38,171 bases of DNA from Gammaproteobacteria bacterium (GCA_014762495.1 JABURT010000141.1:1-38171), one strand, 5' to 3'; positions 18,260 through 26,324 are shown, counted from the stretch's first letter. Program-made: numbers and translations. The notes: generated from the letters alone by a model not told the origin.

Positions 18260-18589
18260 ATGAGCTTCTTCATATCCGACGCCATGGCCCAGGGCGAATC
18301 CGCTTCTCAGGGTGATCCTATTACCTCTTTGCTGTTCTTCGGCGGTCTGTTCCTGATCATGTATCTTTTGATCATCCGCCCCCAATCCAAGCGCGCCAAG
18401 GAACACAGAAACATGGTCGCGGCCCTCGGCAAGGGCGATGAGGTCGTCACCAATGGCGGCATGCTGGGCAAGATCACCGAAGTCGGCGATAGCTTCCTGA
18501 CCGTGGAAGTGGCCGATGGCGTCTCCCTCAAGATCCAGAAAGATATGGTTGCCAGCCTGATGCCCAAGGGCACCATCAAGGACGCCTAA
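18260..18589 (+). CDS. yajC: Preprotein translocase accessory subunit YajC
   Basis: YajC is a small inner-membrane protein that joins SecD and SecF in the export-assisting complex. This 109-residue protein has one membrane segment at about residues 23-42 (LLFFGGLFLIMYLLIIRPQSK), followed by the conserved cytosolic part with GDEVVTNGGMLGKITEV near 60-75. GGGAGTGA provides the ribosome site. It lies 37 bases after tgt and 54 bases before secD, in the expected order. Confidence 0.95.
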   Translation: MSFFISDAMAQGESASQGDPITSLLFFGGLFLIMYLLIIRPQSKRAKEHRNMVAALGKGDEVVTNGGMLGKITEVGDSFLTVEVADGVSLKIQKDMVASLMPKGTIKDA

Positions 18590-18609
18590 CAACAATAAAT
18601 AGACTCGAA

Positions 18610-18627
18610 GGCGCCCGTGAGGGCGCC
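18610..18627 (+). other. Intercistronic hairpin between yajC and secD
   Basis: GGCGCCC (18610-18616) pairs perfectly with GGGCGCC (18621-18627) around a GTGA loop, 16 bases before the secD ATG. No T run follows, so it is unlikely to be a full terminator. It may stabilise the upstream mRNA, attenuate secDF, or set the stoichiometry between YajC and SecDF. Confidence 0.5.
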
Positions 18628-18643
18628 TGGGGATGTGAGTTCG

Positions 18644-20503
18644 ATGAATCGTTACCCGATTTGGAAATATCTCTTAATCGTCATTGTCGTGCTGGTGGCC
18701 GCTGTCTACGCGGCACCCAACCTGTTCGGCGAAGACCCGGCACTACAGGTGTCCGTGGGCGCGCGTAAAGACGCCATCGATGCCAGCGCGCAGGCCAAGG
18801 CCGAGACGGCGCTCAGGGCCCAGGGCATGGACTTCAAGTCCATCGAGAGCTCCGGCCGTAGCCTGCTGATCCGTTTTAATAACGCCGAAGACCAGCTCAA
18901 GGCCTTCGATGTCGTGCGACAGGCCATGGGCAATAGCTACGTCGTGGCGATGAATCTTGCGCCGGCCACGCCGTCCTGGCTACGCGAACTGGGTGCGTTA
19001 CCCATGTATCTCGGCCTGGACCTGCGTGGCGGTGTCCACCTGTTGATGGAAGTCGATATGCCGGCCGCGGTGGCGACCAAGATGGAGCAGTACGTCGGCG
19101 ATTTGCGCACCAGCCTGCGTAAGGAAGAGATCCGCGGGGCAAGGGTTCGACGCGAGGCGGACAAGGTCCTGGTCAGCTTTCGTGACGAGGCCAGTCGCGA
19201 CCGTGCCGCCGATGTCATCGCCGAACAGTTTCGTGACCTGGAGGTCGATACAGAGGACAGCGATGTCTATCTGATCGAAACCCAGCTCACCGAAACGGCG
19301 CGTCGCGAAGAGCAACGCCAGGCCCTGCAACAGAACATCACAACGCTACGAAACCGTGTCAACGAACTGGGTGTCTCCGAACCGGTGATCCAGCAACAGG
19401 GGGAACGCCGAATCGTGGTGCAAATCCCCGGCGTGCAGGACCCGGCGCAGGTGAAGGAGATCCTGAGTGCCACCGCCACCCTCGAGTTCCGCCTGGTGGA
19501 TGAGAATGGCGATGCGCAGGCAGCCGCTAACCAGGGCCGCATGCCAGCCAATGCCTTGCTCTATTACGAGCGTAACGGCACTCCTATCCTGCTGGAACGG
19601 CGCATCCTGCTCACCGGTGACTCCATTACCGATGCCTCGTCCGGGATCGACTCTCAATCCGGTGGACCTTCCGTCACCATCAGCCTCGATGGCAAGGGCG
19701 GCAGGCAGTTTAGCCGCGCCACCCGTGACGTGGTAGGCCGTCTCATGTCGGTGGTCTATATCGAGAACAAGACTGTCACCCACGTCCGCGATGGCAAAGA
19801 GGTGAAGGAAAAACAGCGTATCGAGGAAGTCATAAACGTTGCCCGCATCCGCGAACAGCTGGGATCGCGCTTCCAGATCACCGGCCTGGACAGCACACGC
19901 GAGGCACGCAATCTGGCCCTCTTGCTGCGCGCCGGTGCGCTGCGTGCGCCCATTGATATCATAGAAGAACGTACCATTGGACCGAGTTTGGGACAGGACA
20001 ATATCGACCAGGGTTTCCGTTCGGTCGTGATTGGTATGATCCTGGTGCTGGTCTTGATGGCCATGTGGTACAAGTCCTTCGGACTCATCGCCAACGTCGC
20101 GCTTACCGTCAACCTGGTCATTATCATCGCGGTACTGTCCATGCTGCAGGCCACCCTGACCCTGCCGGGTATCGCCGGTATCGTGCTGACGGTGGGGATG
20201 GCGGTGGATGCCAACGTGTTGATCTTTGAGCGCATAAGGGAGGAGATCCGAAACGGCAATTCGCCCCAGGCCAGTATTTCCGCCGGCTATGAAAAGGCCC
20301 TGTCCACCATTGCCGACGCCAATATCACGACCTTGCTGGCCGCGCTGGTGCTGTTCGGACTGGGAACCGGGCCCATCAAGGGCTTCGCCATTACCCTGTC
20401 CATCGGCATCCTGACCTCCATGTTTACCGCCATCATGTTGACCCGTGCCATCGTCAACCTGAGCTATGGGCGTAAGCGCCGTTTGAACAAACTGTCTATC
20501 TAG
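18644..20503 (+). CDS. secD: Protein translocase subunit SecD
   Basis: SecD forms with SecF an RND-type, proton-driven complex that pulls exported proteins through SecYEG on the periplasmic side. The 619-residue protein has an N-terminal membrane helix (about 8-24), a large periplasmic P1 region including GLDLRGG at 124-130, and five more membrane helices after residue 455. The GMAVDANVLIFERIREE motif holds the Asp used in proton movement. The ATG is preceded by GGGGATGTGA. An upstream in-frame GTG at 18617 lies in the hairpin loop and is unlikely to be used. secF follows after 12 bases. Confidence 0.97.
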   Translation: MNRYPIWKYLLIVIVVLVAAVYAAPNLFGEDPALQVSVGARKDAIDASAQAKAETALRAQGMDFKSIESSGRSLLIRFNNAEDQLKAFDVVRQAMGNSYVVAMNLAPATPSWLRELGALPMYLGLDLRGGVHLLMEVDMPAAVATKMEQYVGDLRTSLRKEEIRGARVRREADKVLVSFRDEASRDRAADVIAEQFRDLEVDTEDSDVYLIETQLTETARREEQRQALQQNITTLRNRVNELGVSEPVIQQQGERRIVVQIPGVQDPAQVKEILSATATLEFRLVDENGDAQAAANQGRMPANALLYYERNGTPILLERRILLTGDSITDASSGIDSQSGGPSVTISLDGKGGRQFSRATRDVVGRLMSVVYIENKTVTHVRDGKEVKEKQRIEEVINVARIREQLGSRFQITGLDSTREARNLALLLRAGALRAPIDIIEERTIGPSLGQDNIDQGFRSVVIGMILVLVLMAMWYKSFGLIANVALTVNLVIIIAVLSMLQATLTLPGIAGIVLTVGMAVDANVLIFERIREEIRNGNSPQASISAGYEKALSTIADANITTLLAALVLFGLGTGPIKGFAITLSIGILTSMFTAIMLTRAIVNLSYGRKRRLNKLSI

Positions 20504-20515
20504 GAAGGAAGCGAG

Positions 20516-21448
20516 ATGGCTCTACTGATACAGACCAATATTGATTTCCTCGGCGTACGCAAGTTGGCCATGGGCCTGTCGATTGCGATGCTGGTGATTT
20601 CCATCGCCTCCTTCTTTGTTCGCGGCATGAACCTGGGGCTCGATTTCAGCGGCGGCACATTGATCGAAGCCGGTTACCCGGAGGCGGTGGAACTGGAAGA
20701 GATCCGTAGCCTGTTGGCACAGGAAGGCTATGACGAGGCCGTGGTTCAGCACTTTGGCACTGCCAAGGAAGTCCTGATCAAGGTTGCCCCGCGAGTTGAG
20801 TTGAGCTCGGCTCAGCTCAGCAGCGAGATACTGCGATCACTGCGCAAGGCCAATGAAGAGGTCGACATGCGTCGCGTCGAGTATGTCGGTCCGCAAATTG
20901 GCGAAGAGCTGCGTGAGGATGGGGGCCTGGCCCTGATCTTTGCCCTCATCGGTATCCTCATCTATGTTGCTCTGCGATTCGAGTATCGCTTCGCGCTGGG
21001 TTCGGTGGCGGCACTGATTCACGACGTAATTATAACGCTGGGCTTTTTCTCCCTTTTCCAGCTCGAATTTGACCTGACTGTATTGGCGGCGGTGCTCGCG
21101 GTAATAGGTTATTCCTTGAATGACACCATCGTGGTCTTTGATCGCATTCGAGAAAACTTCCGTCGCATGCGCAAGGTAGGTTCCTTCGAGGTGATAAATG
21201 CCTCTCTCAACCAGACACTGTCTCGTACCTTGATGACCTCAGCGACGACGCTGTTGGTCCTGTTGGCACTGTTCTTCCTGGGCGGCGAGTTGATCCATGG
21301 CTTTGCCACGGCCTTAATGATTGGTGTACTGATCGGTACCTATTCGTCCATCTACGTGGCCAGTTCCATGATCCACGCCATGGGTGTGAGTAAGGCGGAT
21401 TTGATGCCGGTGGAAAAAGAGGGAGAGGATCTCGACGAGATCCCATAA
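20516..21448 (+). CDS. secF: Protein translocase subunit SecF
   Basis: SecF is the partner of SecD. The 310-residue protein shows a first membrane helix (about 16-35), GLDFSGGTLIE at 41-51, a short periplasmic P1-like domain, and five further helices. GYSLNDTIVVFDRIREN at 199-214 carries the conserved Asp/Asn motif of helix 4. AAGGAAGCGAG is the ribosome site. The C-terminus is acidic (EKEGEDLDEIP). A strong terminator 28 bases after the stop closes the queA-secF group. Confidence 0.97.
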   Translation: MALLIQTNIDFLGVRKLAMGLSIAMLVISIASFFVRGMNLGLDFSGGTLIEAGYPEAVELEEIRSLLAQEGYDEAVVQHFGTAKEVLIKVAPRVELSSAQLSSEILRSLRKANEEVDMRRVEYVGPQIGEELREDGGLALIFALIGILIYVALRFEYRFALGSVAALIHDVIITLGFFSLFQLEFDLTVLAAVLAVIGYSLNDTIVVFDRIRENFRRMRKVGSFEVINASLNQTLSRTLMTSATTLLVLLALFFLGGELIHGFATALMIGVLIGTYSSIYVASSMIHAMGVSKADLMPVEKEGEDLDEIP

Positions 21449-21476
21449 TTACAAGAACTTTGAAGTGCCCTCACTG

Positions 21477-21503
21477 AAAAAGGCCCGCATCTGCGGGCCT
21501 TTT
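21477..21503. terminator. Terminator after secF, usable in both directions
   Basis: GGCCCGC pairs with GCGGGCC around a four-base ATCT loop, with A5 before and T4 after. It lies between the convergent secF and the small membrane-protein gene on the minus strand. Confidence 0.9.
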
Positions 21504-21506
21504 CTG

Positions 21507-21845
21507 TTATCCGGCCTTCTTGATGTCTTCGAAGGGGTCGTGTTCGTCGATGGCGGGTTTCTTGACGACACGGCAAAGATTGCTGGTTGCCTGAAGATCG
21601 CCTTCGTCGACGCCCTTGATGGTGTCCTCGGCCCAGACTGCGGCGATGATCCACATGACGACACCGAGGATGAGGGTGGTCCAGCTGATGCCTTCGACGC
21701 CAAGTGGGCCACCATAGAATCCGTATATCAGGCTGCCGATACCGGCCAACCAGAACAGGCCAATCGGTGCAGCACAGTAGCCGGCGCAGCCATAGCGGCA
21801 GACGGCAAAGGGTGGTACCAGTACCGCGAGTATCTTTCGCTTCAT
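21507..21845 (-). CDS. Small two-helix membrane protein, Pmp3/YqaE-like start
   Basis: From the ATG with the strong site GGAGGGTCT this is a 112-residue protein; a longer frame reaches 21929 but lacks such a site. Residues 4-40 (ILAVLVPPFAVCRYGC then a hydrophobic stretch) recall the Pmp3/YqaE family: a Pro-Pro pair, a Cys-rich turn and a GIGSLIYGF-like second helix. Another hydrophobic segment lies at about 55-70 (TLILGVVMWIIAAVW). The C-terminal third is acidic and soluble. Four cysteines cluster in the first 30 residues. The Pmp3 link is by eye and uncertain. Its role may be in membrane stress, but nothing nearby indicates one. Confidence 0.6.
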   Translation of the reverse strand: MKRKILAVLVPPFAVCRYGCAGYCAAPIGLFWLAGIGSLIYGFYGGPLGVEGISWTTLILGVVMWIIAAVWAEDTIKGVDEGDLQATSNLCRVVKKPAIDEHDPFEDIKKAG

Positions 21846-21938
21846 AGACCCTCCATGAAAAGCATGGGCTGTAAAAGCCACGTTATTTGTGTACCACTTA
21901 ACTGGATAGGCGTCAAACAGGTGCAACAATAAACACTA

Positions 21939-22217
21939 TTATAACATTATGATTTTATTATATTTTTGCTCGCTGCCCTGAGGCCTGTCTCTCTTGGAGC
22001 TAAGAGATTGATTTGGTTTGGTTTTCTTTGTGGGATTGAGATGGATCACCGGCGCAAGATGGACCGGTGCTGGCTCAGGAAGTGGCTCGGGTCCGACGGA
22101 CAGGATCTCCAGGTCATCGGGCAGGCGGCCATAGGCATACATGCTGGCCAGCTGCTCCATGCCGTCCATCGCATCTCGCATACATAACTCAAGTCTCTGT
22201 TTATCTCGTTGGTTCAT
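21939..22217 (-). CDS. Small hypothetical protein
   Basis: This 92-residue frame has a plausible helical N-terminus (about 1-32, ending YGRLPDDLEILS), then a Pro-rich stretch (EPLPEPAPVHLAPVIHL) and a basic, low-complexity tail. No signal peptide or membrane segment is seen, and no good ribosome site precedes the ATG. The last 15 codons run into very A/T-rich DNA, unlike the rest of the window, so the true end could be disturbed. I do not recognise a family. It may be a real small gene or a chance frame. Confidence 0.4.
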   Translation of the reverse strand: MNQRDKQRLELCMRDAMDGMEQLASMYAYGRLPDDLEILSVGPEPLPEPAPVHLAPVIHLNPTKKTKPNQSLSSKRDRPQGSEQKYNKIIML

Positions 22218-22279
22218 TTTCGGATCGCATTGTTCTGGTTTTTATAAAATAGCGACCCGGAAAGGGAATTCTTGACGAT

Positions 22280-23182
22280 CTATCTGGTGAGGCGGTAGTG
22301 CAGGATGCGGTGATTACCGCTATCGGCTATCCATAGATCTTGTTCGTGCATGGCCACGCCCTCCGGTGCATTCAACTGCGACCTGGTCCGCCCCGGACGA
22401 CCATTGCCTATCTGACCGATCAGGTTAAGGGCGGCATCGAACAGCAGCACCTGGTGGCGACCCTCGTTGGCCACTGCGAGCCAGCCATTGCGATGGATCG
22501 CCAGATACTTGGGATCGCGCAGGCGATAGCCCCGACCGGTGTCCAGACTGGTCATGTACGTAAGATTGGGGCTGAAGATCTGGATGCGATGATTGCCGGG
22601 ATCGGCGATGAAGATGCGTCCATCTATGGAGGTTTCGATGTCGTGTGGTCGGCGAAACTGGCCTGGGTCCTGGCCATATCCGCCCAGACGTTTGAGGACC
22701 ACGGGGCGCTGATGGCTCAGGACAAGGATCGTATTGGAACCGGCATTGCTCACCAGCATTCGACCGTGGACATCAAAGGCGATCCCCTCGGGACTGGCGA
22801 AATCGCGCGCGACCGTGCCGACGTGGCGCGCCAGGGGTTTGCTGACATCAAAGACGAGGATGCGATCGTGATGGCTGTCGGCGACGTAGAGCCGGCCATT
22901 GGGTCCAAAGGCTAGGTCATGAGGGCTGTCGAGCAATCCCCGTCCGATGGTGCCGGTGGGTTTCAAGCTTTGCGCATTGAGGACCTGGATCAGGTCGTTA
23001 TCGGTGTCGGCAACATAGAGCTTGTTGCCATTGGGGCCAAGCACGAGATCATGTGGGGTATTGAAGCCACGGGGATAGGCGCTGGCCTGACCGCTCTGGC
23101 CGGCCATGTTGATGAGCTCGTACTGAGCCGCATGGCCCTGCAAGGCCATCAGCCCGAGCAGGATGACGAGAATCGGTCGCAA
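22280..23182 (-). CDS. Exported NHL-repeat beta-propeller protein
   Basis: The protein has 300 residues, with an N-terminal signal peptide (about 1-18, ending GHA-AQY). About six NHL blades follow, with recurring patterns such as PHDLVLGPNGNKLYVADT, SPHDLAFGPNGRLYVADS, RPHDIETSIDGRIFIADPG and NAPEGVAMHEQDLWIADSG. A periplasmic six-bladed propeller is the likely fold; NHL propellers bind proteins or ligands and a few are enzymes. The start is a rare TTG, three bases after the suhB stop, with AAAGG upstream; the next ATG would remove most of the signal peptide. It probably depends on suhB translation. No specific function can be assigned. Confidence 0.82.
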   Translation of the reverse strand: MRPILVILLGLMALQGHAAQYELINMAGQSGQASAYPRGFNTPHDLVLGPNGNKLYVADTDNDLIQVLNAQSLKPTGTIGRGLLDSPHDLAFGPNGRLYVADSHHDRILVFDVSKPLARHVGTVARDFASPEGIAFDVHGRMLVSNAGSNTILVLSHQRPVVLKRLGGYGQDPGQFRRPHDIETSIDGRIFIADPGNHRIQIFSPNLTYMTSLDTGRGYRLRDPKYLAIHRNGWLAVANEGRHQVLLFDAALNLIGQIGNGRPGRTRSQLNAPEGVAMHEQDLWIADSGNHRILHYRLTR

Positions 23183-23185
23183 TGC

Positions 23186-23983
23186 TTAGACCTTTAGGTC
23201 CTCGGGTAAATGGGGCTTGATGGCCTGCAGTATGGCATGGAAGACCTTGGGGTTACCAGCTACCACGTTGCCGCTCTCCATATAGGCCGACTCACCACTG
23301 AAATCGCCCACCAGGCCGCCGGCTTCCTTAATCAGTAGGGCGCCTGCCGCCATATCCCAGGGATTGAGTCCGATCTCCCAGAAGCCGTCGAGACGACCCG
23401 CGGCGACATAGGCCAGGTCCAGCGCGGCCGAGCCTGGACGTCGGATCCCGGCGGTCATCGGGAACAGGGCCTTGAAGGTATTGAGGTAGGCCTCCAGGTG
23501 ATGTTGCTGTTTGAAGGGGAAACCGGTGCCGAGCAGGGCGCCATCGAGGCCGGTACGCTTGGTCACGCGAATCCGGCGACCATCCAGCTGCGCACCGCCG
23601 CCACGGCTGGCGGTAAAGAGCTCCTGGCGCATGGGGTCGTAGACCACGGCGTGTTCCAGGCGGTTTTTGTGTTTGAGCGCGATGGAGACGGCGAACTGGG
23701 GAAAGCCATGCAGGTAATTGGTGGTGCCATCCAGCGGGTCGATGATCCACTGATAGTCGGAATTGCCCGACTCACCCGATTCCTCGGCGAGGAAGCCGTG
23801 GTCGGGATAGGCCTTGCTGATGACATGGATGATCTCGTTCTCGGCCTTGCGATCCACCTCGGAGACGAAATCGTTCTGCGCCTTGGTCTCGATGGTGAGG
23901 CTGTCAAATCGGTCCATGGAACGGACGATGATATTGCCTGCGCTGCGTGCGGCGCGCACGGCGATATTGATCATGGGGTGCAT
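23186..23983 (-). CDS. suhB: Inositol-1-monophosphatase / SuhB
   Basis: SuhB hydrolyses inositol monophosphate and, in E. coli, also joins the NusA/NusB transcription complex needed for rRNA synthesis. The 265-residue protein starts with MHPMINIAVRAARSAGN, nearly the same as E. coli, and GGAG precedes this ATG; a frame 29 codons longer upstream is not needed. The metal site is clear: Glu67-Glu68 in AEESGE, IDPLDGTTN at 81-89 with Asp82 and Asp85, and NPWDMAAG near 210. Length and order (divergent from trmJ) match E. coli. Confidence 0.95.
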   Translation of the reverse strand: MHPMINIAVRAARSAGNIIVRSMDRFDSLTIETKAQNDFVSEVDRKAENEIIHVISKAYPDHGFLAEESGESGNSDYQWIIDPLDGTTNYLHGFPQFAVSIALKHKNRLEHAVVYDPMRQELFTASRGGGAQLDGRRIRVTKRTGLDGALLGTGFPFKQQHHLEAYLNTFKALFPMTAGIRRPGSAALDLAYVAAGRLDGFWEIGLNPWDMAAGALLIKEAGGLVGDFSGESAYMESGNVVAGNPKVFHAILQAIKPHLPEDLKV

Positions 23984-24048
23984 ACGGATCTCCAGACACC
24001 AGCAGAATTCATAAAGAACGTGGACGCCCTGGCGTCCGTAAGGCGGGT

Positions 24049-24079
24049 ATTTTAAACAGCGTCGGCGCACATGTATATA
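24049..24079. promoter_or_regulatory. Overlapping divergent promoters of suhB and trmJ
   Basis: On the minus strand TATACA (24072-24077) and TAAAAT (24049-24054) are 17 bases apart and point to suhB. On the plus strand TTTAAA (24051-24056) and TATATA (24074-24079) are also 17 bases apart and point to trmJ. The two candidate promoters lie on almost the same DNA. Confidence 0.4.
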
Positions 24080-24155
24080 TAGTGTATGAACGAGCGTGGC
24101 GGCGCCGGGCCGATCATGGGAAAATACGCCGCTTCGTCATCGACCGGGCTCGCCC

Positions 24156-24890
24156 ATGAATCTCGACAAGGTACGCATCGTCCTCATCCACACCACCCAC
24201 CCTGGCAATATCGGGGCCGTGGCGCGTGCCATGAAAAACATGAACCTGTCGCAACTGACCCTGGTCGCGCCACGCGATTTTCCCAGTGCCGAGGCCACGG
24301 CGCGTGCCTCCGGGGCCGACGACCTGCTGGCCTCGGCACAGGTGGTGGAGAGCCTGGATGAGGCGCTCGGAGATTGCGCCGTCATCTATGGCACCAGCGC
24401 GAGACTTCGCAGCCTGCGCTGGCCGCAGGTGGAGCCGCGTCAGGCCGCCGCCCGGATTGCGGGCGAGAGCGATACGGCACAGGTGGCCATTCTGTTTGGG
24501 CGCGAACACTCCGGCCTCACCAATGAAGAACTGGAACGCTGCCATTACCTGCTGAACATTCCCGCCAACCCGGACTACAGTTCCCTCAACATTGCCGCCG
24601 CCTGCCAGGTGGTGAGTTACGAATTGATGATGGCCAGCCGAGCCGAGACCCGCCCACTGGAGGACACCGAGTCCGAACTGGCGACCGCCGAGGAGGTCGA
24701 GGGGTTTCATCAACACCTGGAACAGACCCTGATCAGATTGGAGTACCTGGATCCCGAGACCCCGCGCCAACTCATGCGACGCCTGCGCCGTCTCTATCAC
24801 AAGGCCCGGCTGGAGAAGATCGAGGTCAACATCCTGCGTGGGATCTTAAAGGCCACGCAAAAGTGCTTAGACAAATGCAGTCGTGACTGA
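24156..24890 (+). CDS. trmJ: tRNA (cytidine/uridine-2'-O-)-methyltransferase TrmJ
   Basis: TrmJ methylates the 2'-O of nucleotide 32 in several tRNAs using S-adenosylmethionine. The 244-residue protein has a SPOUT fold with HPGNIGAVARAMKNM near 15-29, GTSARLRSL near 82-90, the FGREHSGLTNEEL block near 115-127 and the knot segment YSSLNIAAACQV near 143-154. A C-terminal helical tail follows, which fits the full-length enzyme. The start is chosen by alignment of RIVLIHTTHPGN with known N-termini; no Shine-Dalgarno sequence is visible. An upstream frame beginning at 24096 would add 20 unlikely residues. It stands directly before cysE and the isc operon, as trmJ does before iscR in E. coli. Confidence 0.94.
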   Translation: MNLDKVRIVLIHTTHPGNIGAVARAMKNMNLSQLTLVAPRDFPSAEATARASGADDLLASAQVVESLDEALGDCAVIYGTSARLRSLRWPQVEPRQAAARIAGESDTAQVAILFGREHSGLTNEELERCHYLLNIPANPDYSSLNIAAACQVVSYELMMASRAETRPLEDTESELATAEEVEGFHQHLEQTLIRLEYLDPETPRQLMRRLRRLYHKARLEKIEVNILRGILKATQKCLDKCSRD

Positions 24891-24936
24891 AAATCAGTAC
24901 AATACTTGATAAAACAGTCAGGGATTTATTCCAGGT

Positions 24937-25764
24937 ATGTTCAGCCGCATTCGCGAAGACATTCAGTGCATCTTTGAGCGTGATCCCGCCGCCCGCAGCG
25001 CCTGGGAGGTGATCATCTCCTATCCCGGGTTTCATGCCGTGCTGCACCATCGCATCAGTCACTGGCTCTGGCACCACCACCTACGTTGGCTCGCGCGCTT
25101 AATTGCCATGCTCAGTCGACTGCTCACCGGGATAGAGATCCATCCCGCCGCCTGCATTGGCCGGCGTTTTTTCATCGACCACGGCATGGGCGTGGTGATC
25201 GGTGAGACCGCGGAGATAGGCGATGACTGTACCCTCTATCACGGGGTCACCCTGGGCGGGACCAGCTGGCAGAAAGGCAAGCGTCACCCGACACTGGGCA
25301 GAGATGTCGTGGTGGGGGCGGGGGCCAAGGTGCTCGGGCCCATCGATATCGAAGATGGCGCTCGCATTGGCTCCAACGCCGTGGTGGTCAAGGACGTGCC
25401 GGCGGGCGCCACGGTGGTGGGGATCCCTGGGCGTGTGGTCAAGCGTCCGGAAGAGGGCGAGCATCATCAAAAGCGCGCCGATTTTGCCCGCAAGATCGGA
25501 TTCGATGCCTACGGCATGACCCAGGACATGCCCGATCCGGTGGTTAACGCCGTCAACAGCATGCTGGATCACATTCATGTGATGGACGAACGCATGGAGA
25601 CCATGTGCCAGGCGCTCAAGACCCTCGGCGCGGAAGTCGGCGATCTCAAGCTGCCGGAATTACCACCATGCGAAATTGAACCGGGCGGTCGTGATGACAA
25701 GACGGGAAAATCTAGTTCTGACAGTGACTTAGAGAAGATAGACGTGGGCGGAGATAATACTTGA
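24937..25764 (+). CDS. cysE: Serine O-acetyltransferase
   Basis: CysE acetylates serine with acetyl-CoA to O-acetylserine, the precursor of cysteine. The 275-residue protein has a helical N-terminus ([17 protein letters not shown]) and a left-handed hexapeptide-repeat domain containing [20 protein letters not shown] near 78-97, HGVTLGGT near 102-109 and IGSNAVVV near 146-153. It looks like the shorter EpsC/NifP type. A hydrophilic, acidic tail of about 30 residues (after PCEIEPGG) extends beyond the usual end. It lies between trmJ and iscR, as cysE2 does in Azotobacter, providing cysteine for the desulfurases. Its stop codon falls inside the isc promoter. Confidence 0.95.
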   Translation: MFSRIREDIQCIFERDPAARSAWEVIISYPGFHAVLHHRISHWLWHHHLRWLARLIAMLSRLLTGIEIHPAACIGRRFFIDHGMGVVIGETAEIGDDCTLYHGVTLGGTSWQKGKRHPTLGRDVVVGAGAKVLGPIDIEDGARIGSNAVVVKDVPAGATVVGIPGRVVKRPEEGEHHQKRADFARKIGFDAYGMTQDMPDPVVNAVNSMLDHIHVMDERMETMCQALKTLGAEVGDLKLPELPPCEIEPGGRDDKTGKSSSDSDLEKIDVGGDNT

Positions 25765-25788
25765 CCGAAATACTCGGTAATGTACAAT
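25757..25788 (+). promoter_or_regulatory. isc operon promoter with IscR type 1 box
   Basis: TTGACC (25761-25766) and TACAAT (25783-25788) with a 16-base spacer form a good sigma-70 promoter 38 bases before iscR. The 25 bases from 25757 to 25781 closely match the type 1 IscR site, with ATACTTGACC in the left half and TACTCGG in the right half. Clustered IscR is known to repress isc through such boxes over the -35, so negative feedback is expected. Confidence 0.82.
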
Positions 25789-25825
25789 GGCCCCTGTGTA
25801 GAACAGTATTGGTGAGGGCAGAACC

Positions 25826-26302
25826 ATGAGGTTGACGACCAAAGGCCGCTACGCAGTAACCGCGATGCTGGACTTGGCACTCCATTACTCGGATGGCCCC
25901 ATAACTCTTGCGGATATTTCGGGTCGACAGGGTATATCATTATCCTACCTCGAGCAACTCTTCTCCAAGCTGCGTAAGCATGGCCTGGTGGACAGTGCTA
26001 GAGGTCCCGGTGGGGGCTATCGCCTCAGCCGTCCGGCCGATGAGATTGCCGTAGTCGAGGTCATTACCGCAGTCGATGAAAAGGTGGATGCCACCCGCTG
26101 CGGCGGCAAGGGTAACTGCCAGGGCGAAGAGCGCTGTCTGACCCACGAACTGTGGACAGACCTGAGCAACCAGATTTACGACTTTCTCGACAATATCCAT
26201 CTGGGCGACCTGGTGGAGCGTCGTGGGGTCCGTGAAGTGGCCGAGCGCCAGGACCAGGTGATCCGTCGCGATACTTCCATGGCCGACGAAAACGTCGCCT
26301 AA
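25826..26302 (+). CDS. iscR: Iron-sulfur cluster regulator IscR
   Basis: IscR is an Rrf2-family repressor that senses Fe-S cluster status with its own [2Fe-2S] cluster. The 158-residue protein starts [18 protein letters not shown] and has the winged-helix domain with [18 protein letters not shown] and RGPGGGYRL at 59-67. Cluster ligands Cys92, Cys98, Cys104 and His107 fall at exactly the E. coli positions. GAGGGCAG is the ribosome site. An IscR box in its own promoter indicates autoregulation. Confidence 0.97.
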   Translation: MRLTTKGRYAVTAMLDLALHYSDGPITLADISGRQGISLSYLEQLFSKLRKHGLVDSARGPGGGYRLSRPADEIAVVEVITAVDEKVDATRCGGKGNCQGEERCLTHELWTDLSNQIYDFLDNIHLGDLVERRGVREVAERQDQVIRRDTSMADENVA

Positions 26303-26324
26303 GCGGCAAAACACGCAGTCATCC

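Noticed and set aside
24086-24361. 91-residue frame overlapping the trmJ start
   Set aside because: It is out of frame with trmJ, is Arg/His/Gly-rich as shadows of G/C-rich genes are, and overlaps a conserved enzyme.
24900-24926. Possible second IscR box before cysE
   Set aside because: The halves ATACTTGA and CAGTCAGGGAT resemble the motif, but the spacing between them is one base short and the left half lacks the central C-T.
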